This document shows, piece after piece, positions 25,806 through 34,287 of a stretch of DNA of 64,000 nt. Within the stretch, counting starts at the first letter, position 1; every line of letters begins with the position of its first letter. Below the pieces are notes generated by a model, which saw only the letters and a program-made list of their open reading frames with translations, made no database searches and was not told where the DNA came from. The stretch comes from Prauserella_A sp040645195. Its GTDB lineage: Bacteria > Actinomycetota > Actinomycetes > Mycobacteriales > Pseudonocardiaceae. A program made the position numbers and the translations under genes. The DNA is taken from NCBI RefSeq assembly GCF_040645195.1, contig NZ_JBEYXW010000009.1:110637-174636 (forward strand). The letters are read 5' to 3'.

Positions 25806-27436
25806 GACTGGCTCAGCTCGTTCTTCGTGGCGAACTTCCGGAACGAGGGATATCCCGCCGCCGCCTCCGCCGCGCAACGGTCGGCATGCGCGGCGTGCCC
25901 GCCGAAGTAGACGTTGAACGCGCGCGCCTTGCCTTCGATGTTCGCTCCCGCGAACCAGGAGTTGGCCTCGAGGCCGTACCGGGTCATCAGGCTCATCGCG
26001 ACCTCGTGGAGGTGCTTCGTCCAGTCCACTTCGGATTCTTCGGTCGGGTAAGCGAACTCGATCCCGTTCTCCCGTAGGTAGGCGATGAACCCGGCAATCC
26101 AGTTCCCCTGCTCCTGCGCACCGGGCGGCAGGTTGGCGAACGGGCTCTGCGGGCCGGCCACCATGAACATGTTCGGGAAGCCCGACACACCCAGGCCGAG
26201 ATACGTCCGCGGCCCCTCCCGCCAGTATTCGTTGAGATCCCTTCCGCCGATCCCGCGAATGTCCATCCGGGTGAAGGCGCCGGTGATGGCGTCGAACCCG
26301 GTCGCCAGCACGATCAGGTCGACTTCGAACTCGTCCTCGGTGGTCCGGATTCCCTTTTCGGTAAAGGCTTCGATCGGAGTCTCTTTGATGTCGACCAGCC
26401 GGACATGCGGCTCGTTGAAGGCCTGGTAGTACCCGTCCGCAGCCGGGGGCCGTTTCGCGCCGTACGGATGTGTGGGCGTCAGCTTGTCCACCACTTCGGG
26501 GTCGTCGACGATCGAGGCGATCTTCTTCGCCATCCACGCGCAGGCGATGTCGTTGGCGGCCTTGTCCGTGGACAGGTCGCTGAAGGTCTTGTACAGCAGG
26601 GCGAAGCCGCCCTCTTGCCAAGCCGCTTCGAACATCGCGTCACGGACCTCGGCCGGAGTCTCGACGCACTTCCGGTTGACCAGCTCCCACGGCCAACCCG
26701 CCGGGTGGTTCCGGACCAGCCGGGAGATCTCCTCGTGGTGGGCACGGATGTGCTCGTGCTCGGCCTCGGTCACCGGACGGTTTCCGGTCGGCACCACCCA
26801 GTTCGGCGTCCGCTGGAACACGGTCAGCTCACCCACCGTATTAGCGATCGTGGAGACCAGCTGCACCCCGCTGGACCCGGTGCCGATGACGGCCACCCGC
26901 TTGCCGGCGAACTCCACCGGATACTCCGGCCAGCGAGAGGTGTGGTGGACCTCGCCAGAGAAGCGGCCGAGACCCGGCACGTCCGGCAGGATCGGCGCCG
27001 ACACCAGTCCGAGTCCGGTGACGAAGTACTTCGCCGTCAGCGACTCACCCTGATCGGTGCGGAACCGCCACCGCCCGCTCGCCTGGTCGAACACGGCTGA
27101 CGTCACCGAGGCGCCGAACGTGTAGTGCCGGCGCAGGTCGTACTTGTCGGCGACGAAGTTGAGGTACGCGAGCACCTCTGCCTGGCCGGGGTGGAGCTCC
27201 GTGTATGACCACTCGTCGACCAGCTTGCGGTCGAAGGTGAAGCAGTAGGTGTCGTGCAGCGAGTCCGTTCGCGCTCCGGGATACCGGTTCCACGTCCAGA
27301 CCCCGCCGACCCCGTCAGCGGCGTCGAACGCGCGTACGGACAGACCGGTGTCGCGAAGGCGCTTGGTCGCGTAGAGCCCGCAGAACCCGGCTCCGACAAC
27401 AACCGCGTCCACTTCGGGGGCGGGGGAAGTGTCCAT
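25802..27436 (-). CDS. Baeyer-Villiger-type flavin monooxygenase
   Basis: 544 residues. FAD loop VVGAGFCGLYATKRL, the Baeyer-Villiger fingerprint FxGxxxHTxxWP (here FSGEVHHTSRWP), the NADPH loop IGTGSSGVQLVSTI and ..LIVLATGFDAITGAF.. are all present, and length fits class B monooxygenases. It should insert oxygen next to a ketone to make an ester or lactone, which a hydrolase (for example that at 7507-8370) could open. It is first of a two-gene operon with the LLM oxidoreductase; an operator-like repeat lies ~25 bases upstream. Confidence 0.92.
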   Translation of the reverse strand: MDTSPAPEVDAVVVGAGFCGLYATKRLRDTGLSVRAFDAADGVGGVWTWNRYPGARTDSLHDTYCFTFDRKLVDEWSYTELHPGQAEVLAYLNFVADKYDLRRHYTFGASVTSAVFDQASGRWRFRTDQGESLTAKYFVTGLGLVSAPILPDVPGLGRFSGEVHHTSRWPEYPVEFAGKRVAVIGTGSSGVQLVSTIANTVGELTVFQRTPNWVVPTGNRPVTEAEHEHIRAHHEEISRLVRNHPAGWPWELVNRKCVETPAEVRDAMFEAAWQEGGFALLYKTFSDLSTDKAANDIACAWMAKKIASIVDDPEVVDKLTPTHPYGAKRPPAADGYYQAFNEPHVRLVDIKETPIEAFTEKGIRTTEDEFEVDLIVLATGFDAITGAFTRMDIRGIGGRDLNEYWREGPRTYLGLGVSGFPNMFMVAGPQSPFANLPPGAQEQGNWIAGFIAYLRENGIEFAYPTEESEVDWTKHLHEVAMSLMTRYGLEANSWFAGANIEGKARAFNVYFGGHAAHADRCAAEAAAGYPSFRKFATKNELSQS

Positions 27437-27459
27437 GTCGTCCTCACGTCATTGTTGAG

Positions 27460-27477
27460 TCAACCGACTGGTAGGTA
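27460..27477. promoter_or_regulatory. Putative operator of the monooxygenase operon
   Basis: TCAACCGACTGGTAGGTA, CAAnCGnnTGGT core, 24 bases before the ATG at 27436. Confidence 0.5.
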
Positions 27478-27860
27478 CGCTAGAAATACGACCCCGTTCG
27501 GCGATCCACGAGTCGTTGTCTTCGGCCGCGCCGCCGAAGAACATTTCGTTGTTCATCCTGGTCACCGCCATCGGGGCAACGGCGTTCGAACAGCGGTGGT
27601 CGCGCCGACTGTCGTCTGGCCGGCGCACCGCGACTCGACGCCGAACGGCGAGATCTTCTCTTCGTCCTCCGGAAAGGTCGCGCGCGTGACGACTGTGCTG
27701 TCCTCTGGCTACTTCGACCCGCACCACTGCGCTGAGGACCTCGCGGCACGTGAACAGGAGATCCGCGCGCTGGCGGGCTGCACCGAGCCCGTGACCTGTG
27801 CGGCCGAGATCGCCGCGGTGTCCTCCCTGTTCACCGCCGAAAGGACGGAGACACAGTCCC
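27478..27860. other. Region with no recognisable gene
   Basis: Both strands are partly open but I recognise no domain. A plus-strand frame contains ..EIFSSSSGKVARVTTVLSSGYFDP.. and a minus-strand frame NNEMFFGGAAEDNDSWIAERG, which look protein-like and may be relics of lost genes, but neither matches a family I know. Confidence 0.35.
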
Positions 27861-28398
27861 ATGACGGGCTCCAACAGTGCCAAGCCCGCAAGGTCGTCGT
27901 CCGGCGTAACCGCGAGGTGGAGGTGCTCGAAGCCGCGATCGTGGTGTTCCATGTCAAGGGCTACTCCGCCGCCTCCGTGCTGGATGTCGCCGACACCGTG
28001 GGCGTGCTCAAAGGCAGTCTGTACCACTACAAGACGTCAGCTTCCGGCGCCTGCCCCCCAAGATGCGCCTCGAAGCCTTCCTCTCCGAGATCATGCACTG
28101 GTACCTCAGCAATGTCGAGCGGTGCAGCATTTACTTCAACGAATGGCGCTACCTCACCGGCGAAAACGCGGTGACCGTGCGCAAGCAGCGTCGGATCTTC
28201 TCCGACTACATCCGTGACATCCTGATCGAGGATCCCGAGTTGCTTCGGCCCGGGATCAACGACCGGCTCGCCACCTTTTACATCTTGGGGGCGATCAACA
28301 ACATCCCGGTCTGGTACCGGGCAAGCGGTCCCTACTCCGCCGCACGGGTGGCGTCGGAGTTCGCCACGATGTCCACCTACCTGGCCTTCGACGGCTGA
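27861..28398 (+). pseudogene. TetR-family regulator, frameshifted and internally deleted
   Basis: Three reading frames are needed to assemble a homologue of the TetR at 2970-3626. The ATG at 27861 opens TGSNSAKPARSSSG; a shift near 27893-27903 leads to RRNREVEVLEAAIVVFHVKGY and the helix-turn-helix DVADTVGVLKGSLYHY; a second shift with loss of ~35 codons near 28033-28060 leads to LEAFLSEIMHWYLSNVERCSIYFNEWRYLTGEN and a normal C-terminus ending at 28398. The DNA-binding and ligand domains can no longer be made as one protein. Confidence 0.8.
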
Positions 28399-28421
28399 GC
28401 CGCTCGTCCATGTCGGCGTGC

Positions 28422-28805
28422 TCAGCCGAAGTCGTGGTACTCGCGCAGCAGGCCGTCCTGGAAGGTGAGGAAGGTAGCGAGTTCGGCGGACAGCGGAACG
28501 CCGGCGGTGGCGCCCATGTTGGGGGCGTCCACGGTTGGAGTGCAGGTCCACGTGTGCTGCAGGATGGCGGTGTCGCCGCTGATCCGCAATGAGACCCGCT
28601 TCGAGAACGCCTTGCCTGGGAATGCCGTCGCGGCCGTCCGGAACATCTCCATGGCAGTGGTCTTGGTGGAGTAGTCGACCTCGCGGTTGTGGTGCTGGAA
28701 ATGGACATCGTCGTGCAGCAGAGCCTCGAGGGCGTCCAGGTCGTTGCTGTTGTACGCGGCCACGTACTGCTCGGCCAGGTCAGCGATGGTTTCCTGATCT
28801 GTCAT
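28422..28805 (-). CDS. NTF2-like (SnoaL-type) protein
   Basis: 127 residues. ADLAEQYVAAYNSNDLDALEALLHDDVHFQHHNREVD at the N-terminus is the classic opening of the NTF2/SnoaL cone fold; the central ..MFRTAATAFPGKAFSKRVSLRISGDTAILQHTWTCT.. and ..FQDGLLREYHDFG end complete it. Members are small isomerases, cyclases, dehydratases or binding proteins. Function here is unknown. It is transcribed alone, diverging from the second NTF2-like gene across a short promoter region that contains two operator-like repeats. Confidence 0.75.
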   Translation of the reverse strand: MTDQETIADLAEQYVAAYNSNDLDALEALLHDDVHFQHHNREVDYSTKTTAMEMFRTAATAFPGKAFSKRVSLRISGDTAILQHTWTCTPTVDAPNMGATAGVPLSAELATFLTFQDGLLREYHDFG

Positions 28806-28855
28806 GGGAGGGCGCCTCCGGCTTGGTGTTGAATATGGCGGTCAAAGCATGTCAA

Positions 28856-28873
28856 ACCAATCGGATGGTAGTC
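28856..28873. promoter_or_regulatory. Putative operator of the NTF2-like gene (minus strand)
   Basis: ACCAATCGGATGGTAGTC, ACCAATCG half-site followed by TGGT, 51 bases before the 28805 start. Confidence 0.52.
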
Positions 28874-28950
28874 AACGCTCTGTCCACAAGTATTTATGCT
28901 CTGACCAGTACAGATCTGTTCCGTGGAGGCAGGGCTTGACAGCCATCGTA

Positions 28951-28968
28951 AACCAGTCGATTGTTTGA
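28951..28968. promoter_or_regulatory. Putative operator of the second NTF2-like gene (plus strand)
   Basis: AACCAGTCGATTGTTTGA, 26 bases before the ATG at 28994; weaker TTGTTTG right arm. Confidence 0.45.
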
Positions 28969-28993
28969 TCTGCCCGCCGTCGAGGAGGCCACC

Positions 28994-29455
28994 ATGTGCA
29001 CCGACCATGAAGACATCCGCAACCTCTGCTTCCGCTACACCTATGCCGTCGACGACGGCGACTTCGCCGCGATCGGCGCCTTACTCGCAGGCGGCGAACT
29101 GGTGCCGGCGATGCCAGGCGTGGCGGCGGAACCCATCGTCGGCGCAGAGGCGATCAGCGCCTTCTACGCCAACCAGGTGGTGACATACGAGAATGGTGAC
29201 CCACGCACGCGCCACCTGATCACCAACCAGCTCATCGAGATCGACGAGGACCGGACCTCGGCGACATCGCGCTGCTATTTCACCGTGCTGCAACGGGCTC
29301 CCGGTGAGGAATACCAGATCGTCGTCGGCGGCCGGTACGACGACGAGTTCGTCCGGGCCGGCGGAGCCTGGCGGTTCGCGCGCAAGACGATCCGGGTCGA
29401 CCACCTCAACCGTGTCGGATTGCACTTCCGGATAGCCGAGTCCAATCAGGCCTGA
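28994..29455 (+). CDS. NTF2-like/SnoaL domain protein
   Basis: 153 residues, a bile-acid dehydratase-like SnoaL_4 type: EDIRNLCFRYTYAVDDGDFAAIGALLAGGELV, then ..RTRHLITNQLIEIDEDRTSATSRCYFTVLQ.. and ..VVGGRYDDEFVRAGGAWRFARKTIRVD.. with the conserved GRYDDxFxRxxGxWRFxxR pattern. This subgroup is common in oxidative catabolic clusters; the reaction is unknown. The ATG at 28994 follows GAGGAGG by 6 bases, better than the in-frame TTG at 28961 which lies inside the operator. Confidence 0.8.
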   Translation: MCTDHEDIRNLCFRYTYAVDDGDFAAIGALLAGGELVPAMPGVAAEPIVGAEAISAFYANQVVTYENGDPRTRHLITNQLIEIDEDRTSATSRCYFTVLQRAPGEEYQIVVGGRYDDEFVRAGGAWRFARKTIRVDHLNRVGLHFRIAESNQA

Positions 29456-29570
29456 CGCGGGCGGCTCGGAGGTAATCTCCCATACAGTCGCTAGACAGAG
29501 TGCGGGTGCACGAATTTCTATGCTCCCATGGAACTGTCTTGACGTGCGCCGCATTACACCATAATCTAAT

Positions 29571-29585
29571 GACCAATCGGTAGGC
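29571..29585. promoter_or_regulatory. Operator-like half-site before the broken LLM gene
   Basis: GACCAATCGGTAGGC, 14 bases before the GTG at 29599; only the ACCAATCGG arm is well kept. Confidence 0.4.
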
Positions 29586-29598
29586 AAGAAAATGAGGA

Positions 29599-30675
29599 GT
29601 GTCAGCGCACACCTCGATGTTCATGACGCCATTCATGTCTCCGCGGCGCAGCGCCAAGCAGCTCTTCAGTTGGGCCGTCGACCAAGCCGTCATGGCCGAC
29701 CAGGCAGGACTCACGGAGTACTGGATCGGGGAGCACGCCACCCAGGCCTGGGAGTCGATTCCCAATCCCGAGCTCGTCATCGCGGGTGCCGCGCTCCAGA
29801 CCGAGCGCCTCGTACTCGCTCCCGGCGCGCACCTTCTGCCGTACCACCAACCGGGCTCGCTCGCGATCCAGATCGCGTGGCTCACCCAGATCCTCGAAGG
29901 GCGCTACATTCTCGGCGTCGGTGCCGGCGCCTTTCCGGCCGACGCGCTGATCCGCGGTCTCAAAGATCTCTCCCAGAACCACAAGATGGTCCCCGAGTCC
30001 ATTGAGATCATGGAGCGCATCTGGGCCGGGAAGCCTTTCTACTAGGAGGGAGAGTTCTGGAATGCCGGCCTGGCCGAGGAGGACCCCGCACATCCGTTCC
30101 GTGATCTGGTGCCGTACGGCGGATCCGTGCGCGTGGGCATCACGGGACTGAGCAAGAACTCACCATCGATCCGGATGGCGGGCCTGCGTGGCTGCTACCT
30201 CCCGGTCTCGGTCTACTCGGGGGTCGGTGCGCTCGATAACCATTGGCAGAACTACCAGCAGGCGTGCCAAGAGACGGGCCGGGAGGCCAAGCGCTCCGAC
30301 CACCGCGTGGTACGCGACGTCCTTGTCGCCGACACCGACGCCGACGCCGACGCCCGCAAGCTCGCGATCGAGGGTGGGATGGGCAAGGCGTGGCGTGAGT
30401 ACATGCTGCCGATCTACAAACACCACAACCTGCTCGACTCGATGATCAGCGACCCGGACATGTCCTCCGACGACGTGGACATCGACTGGCTCTGTGACAA
30501 CGTGTGGATCATTGGCAGCCCCGACACTGTGCTCGAGAAGCTTCGAGCCTGGCGCGCCGAAAACGGCGAATTCGGGACGCTGATGATCTACAACCACGAC
30601 TACAGCGACGATCCGGCGCCGTGGAACGAGTCGGTGCACCGGCTCGCCCAGGACATCGCCCCTAGGCTGCGCTGA
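29599..30675 (+). pseudogene. LLM-class oxidoreductase interrupted by an amber codon
   Basis: One frame reads a full LLM protein (MFMTPFMSPRRSAKQ.., ..LTEYWIGEHATQAWESIPNPE.., ..ALIRGLKDLSQNHKMVPESIEIMERIWAGKPFY), then a TAG at 30043-30045, then immediately EGEFWNAGLAEEDPAHPFRD and the rest of the family to 30675. The family pattern PFxYxGxFW indicates that the TAG replaces a Tyr codon (TAC to TAG), a single point mutation with the frame intact. About 357 codons in total. The downstream part has no good start of its own. The next gene begins 2 bases after its stop. Confidence 0.82.
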
Positions 30676-30677
30676 CC

Positions 30678-31166
30678 GTGGTCGAGACCGTCCTCACCGT
30701 CGAGGAGCGCATGGCCCGCCTGGAGGCGCGTGCCGCGATCTCCGAGCTGACCGCGCGTTACTGCCGCAGTCTGGACCAGCGCGATCGCGAGGCGTTCGGA
30801 GAGCTCTGGGCCGAGGATGCCGTGCAGGAGCTGCGCGACCGCGGCATCCGGTTCGAGGGGCGCGGTCAGATTCTCGAGGGCTTCGACAACACCGTGCGGT
30901 CGCTGGCCCATACCCACCATCTGACCGGGAATCTGGCGGTCGAGCTGCTCTCGGACACGACCGCACGCGGGGTCTGCGACGTCCTGGTCGCCACGCTGTC
31001 GGCCGAGGGCGAAGGGTGGCTCACCGCCGCCACGTACGAGGACCGGCTGCGGCGTGACGGTGACCGCTGGGTGTTCGTGGCGCGGGTCGTCCACGATCGC
31101 GTCGGTGGCCCGCTCGCCCAACTCGGCCCCACATCGTCCGCTGCGCCCCAGGGAGGTTCCTCGTGA
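30678..31166 (+). CDS. NTF2-like/SnoaL domain protein
   Basis: 162 residues: MARLEARAAISELTARYCRSLDQRDREAFGELWAEDAVQEL is the typical SnoaL_4 start, followed by ..VRSLAHTHHLTGNLAVELLSDTTARGVCDVLV.. and ..GWLTAATYEDRLRRDGDRWVFVARVV... It is the third NTF2-like protein of the region. The GTG at 30678 follows the LLM stop by 2 bases, and its TGA overlaps the start of the aminotransferase (GTGA), so all three belong to one operon. Role unknown. Confidence 0.75.
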   Translation: MVETVLTVEERMARLEARAAISELTARYCRSLDQRDREAFGELWAEDAVQELRDRGIRFEGRGQILEGFDNTVRSLAHTHHLTGNLAVELLSDTTARGVCDVLVATLSAEGEGWLTAATYEDRLRRDGDRWVFVARVVHDRVGGPLAQLGPTSSAAPQGGSS

Positions 31167-32044
31167 CCGAGACCAGCGCTACGGAGTTCTCGTTCCTCCG
31201 GCCCCTGTGGCACCACTCGACTCTGCGCGCGGACCACGGCGTGGAACCGGTCGTGCTCGACCGTGGCGAGAACATCTACCTCTGGGACGCCCAGGGGCGC
31301 CGCTACGTCGACGGCCACGCGTCCTTCGGCTCGTGCATCGTCGGTCACGGCCGTACAGAGATCGCGCAGGCAGCCTACGACCAGATGGTGCGGGGCGCGC
31401 ACCTGCCGAGCGTGTTCGGGTGTACCAACGAGCCGGCGGCGCGGCTCTCTCACAAGCTGCTGGAGTTGACCGGGCACGAAGGCGGCAGCGTCCGCTACGC
31501 GACCAGCGGGTCGGAGGCGGTCGAGGCCGCCCTGCGCATTGCCTTCAATTACCACGTCAACCGAGGCGAGGCCGAGCGCCGGGTGATCTTATCGACCTAT
31601 GGCTCGTACCACGGCACCACGATCGCCACGATGGCCGCGCCGGGCAACGTCGAGAACGCGCACTACATCAGTGACCTTGACGTGATGTTCCGGCGGCTGC
31701 CGCCAACGCCGCACGCCGACGAGCGAGCCTCCGATTCCTGGGTGGCCACGCTCGAAGCGACGATCGAGGAGGTCGGGCCACATCGCATCGCCGCGTTGCT
31801 GGCCGAGCCGATCCCGGCCAGCGTCGAGGGCGGTATCCGGGTGGCCCACCTCGACCACTGGAAGAAGGTCCAGACCGTGCTGCGCAAACACGGCATCCTG
31901 CACATCACCGACGAGGTGCTCTGCGGTTGGGGTCGCAAGGGCACCTTGTTCGGTCAGCAACATTTCGGCGTGCGGGGCGACTTGATCACCCTGAGCAAGG
32001 GGCTGTCCTCGGGGTACTTCCCGATCAGCGCAAGGTGCCGGTGA
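31163..32044 (+). pseudogene. Class III (PLP) aminotransferase, 3'-truncated
   Basis: The first ~288 codons are a good class III aminotransferase: HSTLRADHGVEPVVLDRGENIYLWDAQGRRYVDGHASFGS, the YATSGSEAVEAAL phosphate site, ..TYGSYHGTTIATM.., EPIPASVEGG, HITDEVLCGWGRKG and the PLP lysine in TLSKGLSSGYFP. Just after this motif, near 32028, homology stops and a TGA follows at 32042. About 150 C-terminal residues, including the second half of the fold, are missing. The same point is the truncated end of an SDR on the other strand, so this is a rearrangement junction. Confidence 0.8.
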
Positions 32045-32378
32045 GGTTGATCTCGAGGACCTTGTTCCAGGACTCCATTGTCTGGTCCGCGAGTGGACTC
32101 ACGACGTTGATACCAGCGTTGTTAACCAGCGCGTCGAGCTGACCAAAGCGCCGAATAGTGGCCGCGACGACGTTGGCCCATTGTTCCTCATCTCTGACGT
32201 CCAGATGTTGATAGATGGCCGCATTTCCGATAGCCGCGGCCGTTTGGGCTCCGGCGTCGTCGAGGATGTCGGCGAGAACGACTCGCGCGCCACCCGCGGC
32301 GAGATGAGCGGCATGCGATGCGCCCATGCCTCAAGCAGCTCCCGTGATCAATGCAACCTTCCCGTTGAGTTCCGGCAT
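32025..32378 (-). pseudogene. SDR gene, nonsense-mutated and 3'-truncated
   Basis: From the ATG at 32378 the frame reads PELNGKVALITGAA, a TGA, then GMGASHAAHLAAGGARVVLADI.. (the family has GAARGMG, so CGA became TGA). It continues through ..LVNNAGINVVSPLAD.. to EINLTGTL and then stops at the junction with the truncated aminotransferase. The catalytic Ser and Tyr-x-x-x-Lys region is absent. It carries an operator-like site at 32456-32474. Confidence 0.8.
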
Positions 32379-32453
32379 CAGCCTCTCCTAGTGGATCGGA
32401 CGGTTGCGGCTCCTGGCTGTCCAGCGACAGCGTGGCGCTGACGACGCTTCTTG

Positions 32454-33278
32454 TCAACCGTTCGATTGGTTGGTCACCGGTGTGGCCTCGAGCCAGTCGC
32501 GGCGTTCCTCGGGTGGGACGTCCAAATAGGACCCTAGTGCTGGGGCGGAGTCGGCGCCGAGCTTGGCGCGGAAGGCGCAGTCGGCGTCGTGGTCGAGGGC
32601 GGCGGCCAGCGACAGGTCCGCGCCACGATGCACCAACCGCTTGGCCATGGCGATGGCGGTGCGAGGCATGGCGGCCATCCTCTTGGCATGGGTCATCGCG
32701 GCCCCGACGGCGTCGTCAGCCAGTTCTTCGACGAGGCCGAGTCGAGCGGCTTCTTTGGGCCGCACCGGCCTGGCGCCAAGCCCGAGCATCAGCGCCGTAC
32801 CCGTGCCGACGAGCCGGGCCAGCCGGGTGAGACCACCGGCGCCGGGCACGATGCCCAGCCGCACCTCGATGAGCCCGTAGCGGTAATCGCCGCGCTCGCC
32901 GATGCGGATGTCGGAGGCAAGGGCGAGTTCGAAGCCCCATCCCATCGCATCGCCGTTGAGTGCGGCGATAACGGGGAAAGGCAAGTCGTGCAAGCGAAGT
33001 GTGAGCGCCTGGGCGACGCCACTGCGTTCCGGCGCGGTGACCGGGTCCATCGTCCGCTGGGTCGCGAGGATCTCGTCGGCGTCGAAATGCGTGATGAATC
33101 GCCCCGGCACGCCCCCGGCCAGGACGACCGCGCCCACGTCCTCGGTTTCCCATCGGTCCAGCAGAGTCGACAGCTCGGCAAGGCCCGCGTCGGTGAAGTA
33201 GCTCATCGGCGGGCGTGCCCACCGAGCGAGGACGACCCGCCCGTGCCGTTCTTCCGTCCAGGTTCCGGGGTCCTGCAC
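32454..33278 (-). CDS. Enoyl-CoA hydratase/isomerase family protein
   Basis: 274 residues, crotonase fold: VVLAGGVPGRFITHFDADEI (oxyanion loop), PVIAALNGDAMGWGFELALASDIRI and ..GLIEVRLGIVPGAGGLTRLARLVG.. with the usual Glu (GFELA) retained. I choose the GTG at 33278, which has AAGGAG 8-9 bases upstream; the longer GTG start at 33320 would place the operator inside the coding sequence. Single gene; diverges from the SDR at 33412 across a region with two operator-like sites. Confidence 0.82.
   Translation of the reverse strand: MQDPGTWTEERHGRVVLARWARPPMSYFTDAGLAELSTLLDRWETEDVGAVVLAGGVPGRFITHFDADEILATQRTMDPVTAPERSGVAQALTLRLHDLPFPVIAALNGDAMGWGFELALASDIRIGERGDYRYGLIEVRLGIVPGAGGLTRLARLVGTGTALMLGLGARPVRPKEAARLGLVEELADDAVGAAMTHAKRMAAMPRTAIAMAKRLVHRGADLSLAAALDHDADCAFRAKLGADSAPALGSYLDVPPEERRDWLEATPVTNQSNG
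32456..32474. promoter_or_regulatory. Operator-like site at the end of the hydratase gene
   Basis: AACCGTTCGATTGGTTGGT overlaps the last codons of the hydratase. It is placed to control the (now broken) SDR gene that starts at 32378. Confidence 0.5.
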
Positions 33279-33298
33279 CTCCGTCTCCTTCCCATTTG

Positions 33299-33315
33299 GC
33301 CAACCGACCGATAGT
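33299..33315. promoter_or_regulatory. Operator-like site before the hydratase
   Basis: GCCAACCGACCGATAGT, CCAACCG left arm only well matched, 21 bases before the 33278 start. Confidence 0.4.
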
Positions 33316-33354
33316 GCCACGTTTACCCTCTAAACACCGACCTGTGGTTGATTC

Positions 33355-33372
33355 ACCAATCAGCTGTTTGGT
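33355..33372. promoter_or_regulatory. Putative operator of the SDR pair
   Basis: ACCAATCAGCTGTTTGGT: perfect ACCAA and TTGGT arms, 8-base spacer, 40 bases before the ATG at 33412. Confidence 0.65.
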
Positions 33373-33411
33373 AGCTTGCTCTCGATCGGTCCACCTCGAC
33401 GAGGAGGTTTT

Positions 33412-34242
33412 ATGGGACGGGTGAGTGGCAAGGTCGCGTTGGTCACGGGTGCTGCCCGCGGGCAGGGGCGTGCGCATGCGATCCGGCTCGCCGAAGAGGG
33501 GGCCGACATCATCGCTGTCGATCTGTGCGGTCAGATCGACAGTGTGCCCTACGCGATGGGTAACGCGGCGGACCTGACGCAGACGGCCAAGGAGGTCGAG
33601 GCGTTCGACCGACGTATCCACACCGAGGCGGCCGACGTGCGCGACCTCGCGCAACTGGAGGCCGTGGTACGGCGCGGTGAGGCGGAGGTCGGGCCGATCG
33701 ACGTGGTGGTTGCCAACGCGGGCATCTTCAGCACCGAGCCGAGTGAGGCGATGTCGCCGCGGGTGTGGCAGGACATGATCGACGTCAACCTGACCGGCGT
33801 GTGGAACACCGTGCGCGCGATCGTCCCCCGGATGAAGGAGCGCGGGCAGGGCGGCTCGATCGTCATGACCAGTTCCACCGCTGGTATCAAAGGCTTTCCC
33901 ACCCTGGCGCACTACACGGCCGCGAAGCACGGCGTGGTCGGCCTGATGAAGGCGTGGGCCGTCGAGTTCGGGCCGGACCGGATTCGGGTCAACACCGTGC
34001 ATCCGACCTCGGTGGACACGCCGATGATCGCGAACGAAACGATGTACCGGCTGTTCCGGCCCGACCTGGACAACCCGGGCAAGGACGATTTCGGCGAGGT
34101 GTTCAAGGCACTCCACACGTTGCCGGAGCGCTGGGTGCAGCCACGCGACATCTCGAACATGGTGCTGTTCCTGGCATCCGAGGAGTCGCGGTACGTCACC
34201 GGGATGCAGATGCGGGTCGATCTCGGCTACTGCGAGAAGTGA
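33412..34242 (+). CDS. Mycofactocin-coupled short-chain dehydrogenase
   Basis: 276 residues, very similar to the SDR at 15345. GAARGQGRAHAIRLAEEGAD, the diagnostic insertion (CGQIDSVPYAMGNAADLTQTAKEVEAFDRR), NAGIFST, the catalytic Ser in MTSSTAGI and YTAAKHG are present; the C-terminal ..HTLPERWVQPRDISNMVLFLASEESRYVTG.. completes the family pattern. GAGGAGG precedes the ATG at 33412. Electrons are expected to go to mycofactocin; no mycofactocin biosynthesis genes are in the window. Followed by a second SDR 45 bases later. Confidence 0.9.
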   Translation: MGRVSGKVALVTGAARGQGRAHAIRLAEEGADIIAVDLCGQIDSVPYAMGNAADLTQTAKEVEAFDRRIHTEAADVRDLAQLEAVVRRGEAEVGPIDVVVANAGIFSTEPSEAMSPRVWQDMIDVNLTGVWNTVRAIVPRMKERGQGGSIVMTSSTAGIKGFPTLAHYTAAKHGVVGLMKAWAVEFGPDRIRVNTVHPTSVDTPMIANETMYRLFRPDLDNPGKDDFGEVFKALHTLPERWVQPRDISNMVLFLASEESRYVTGMQMRVDLGYCEK

Positions 34243-34287
34243 CGTTCGCGATCACGCAGCAAGTTTGAGGATCGAGGAGGAACGACG

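Noticed and set aside
24720..26621. 633-codon minus frame suggesting a fusion of the LLM protein
   Set aside because: The extra 272 codons are a shadow of the Baeyer-Villiger monooxygenase gene; the ATG at 25805 is the coupled start.
30043..30045. TAG as a pyrrolysine or read-through codon in the LLM gene
   Set aside because: There is no sign of pyrrolysine machinery and the family has an ordinary Tyr there; neighbouring genes are also broken, so a nonsense mutation is simpler.
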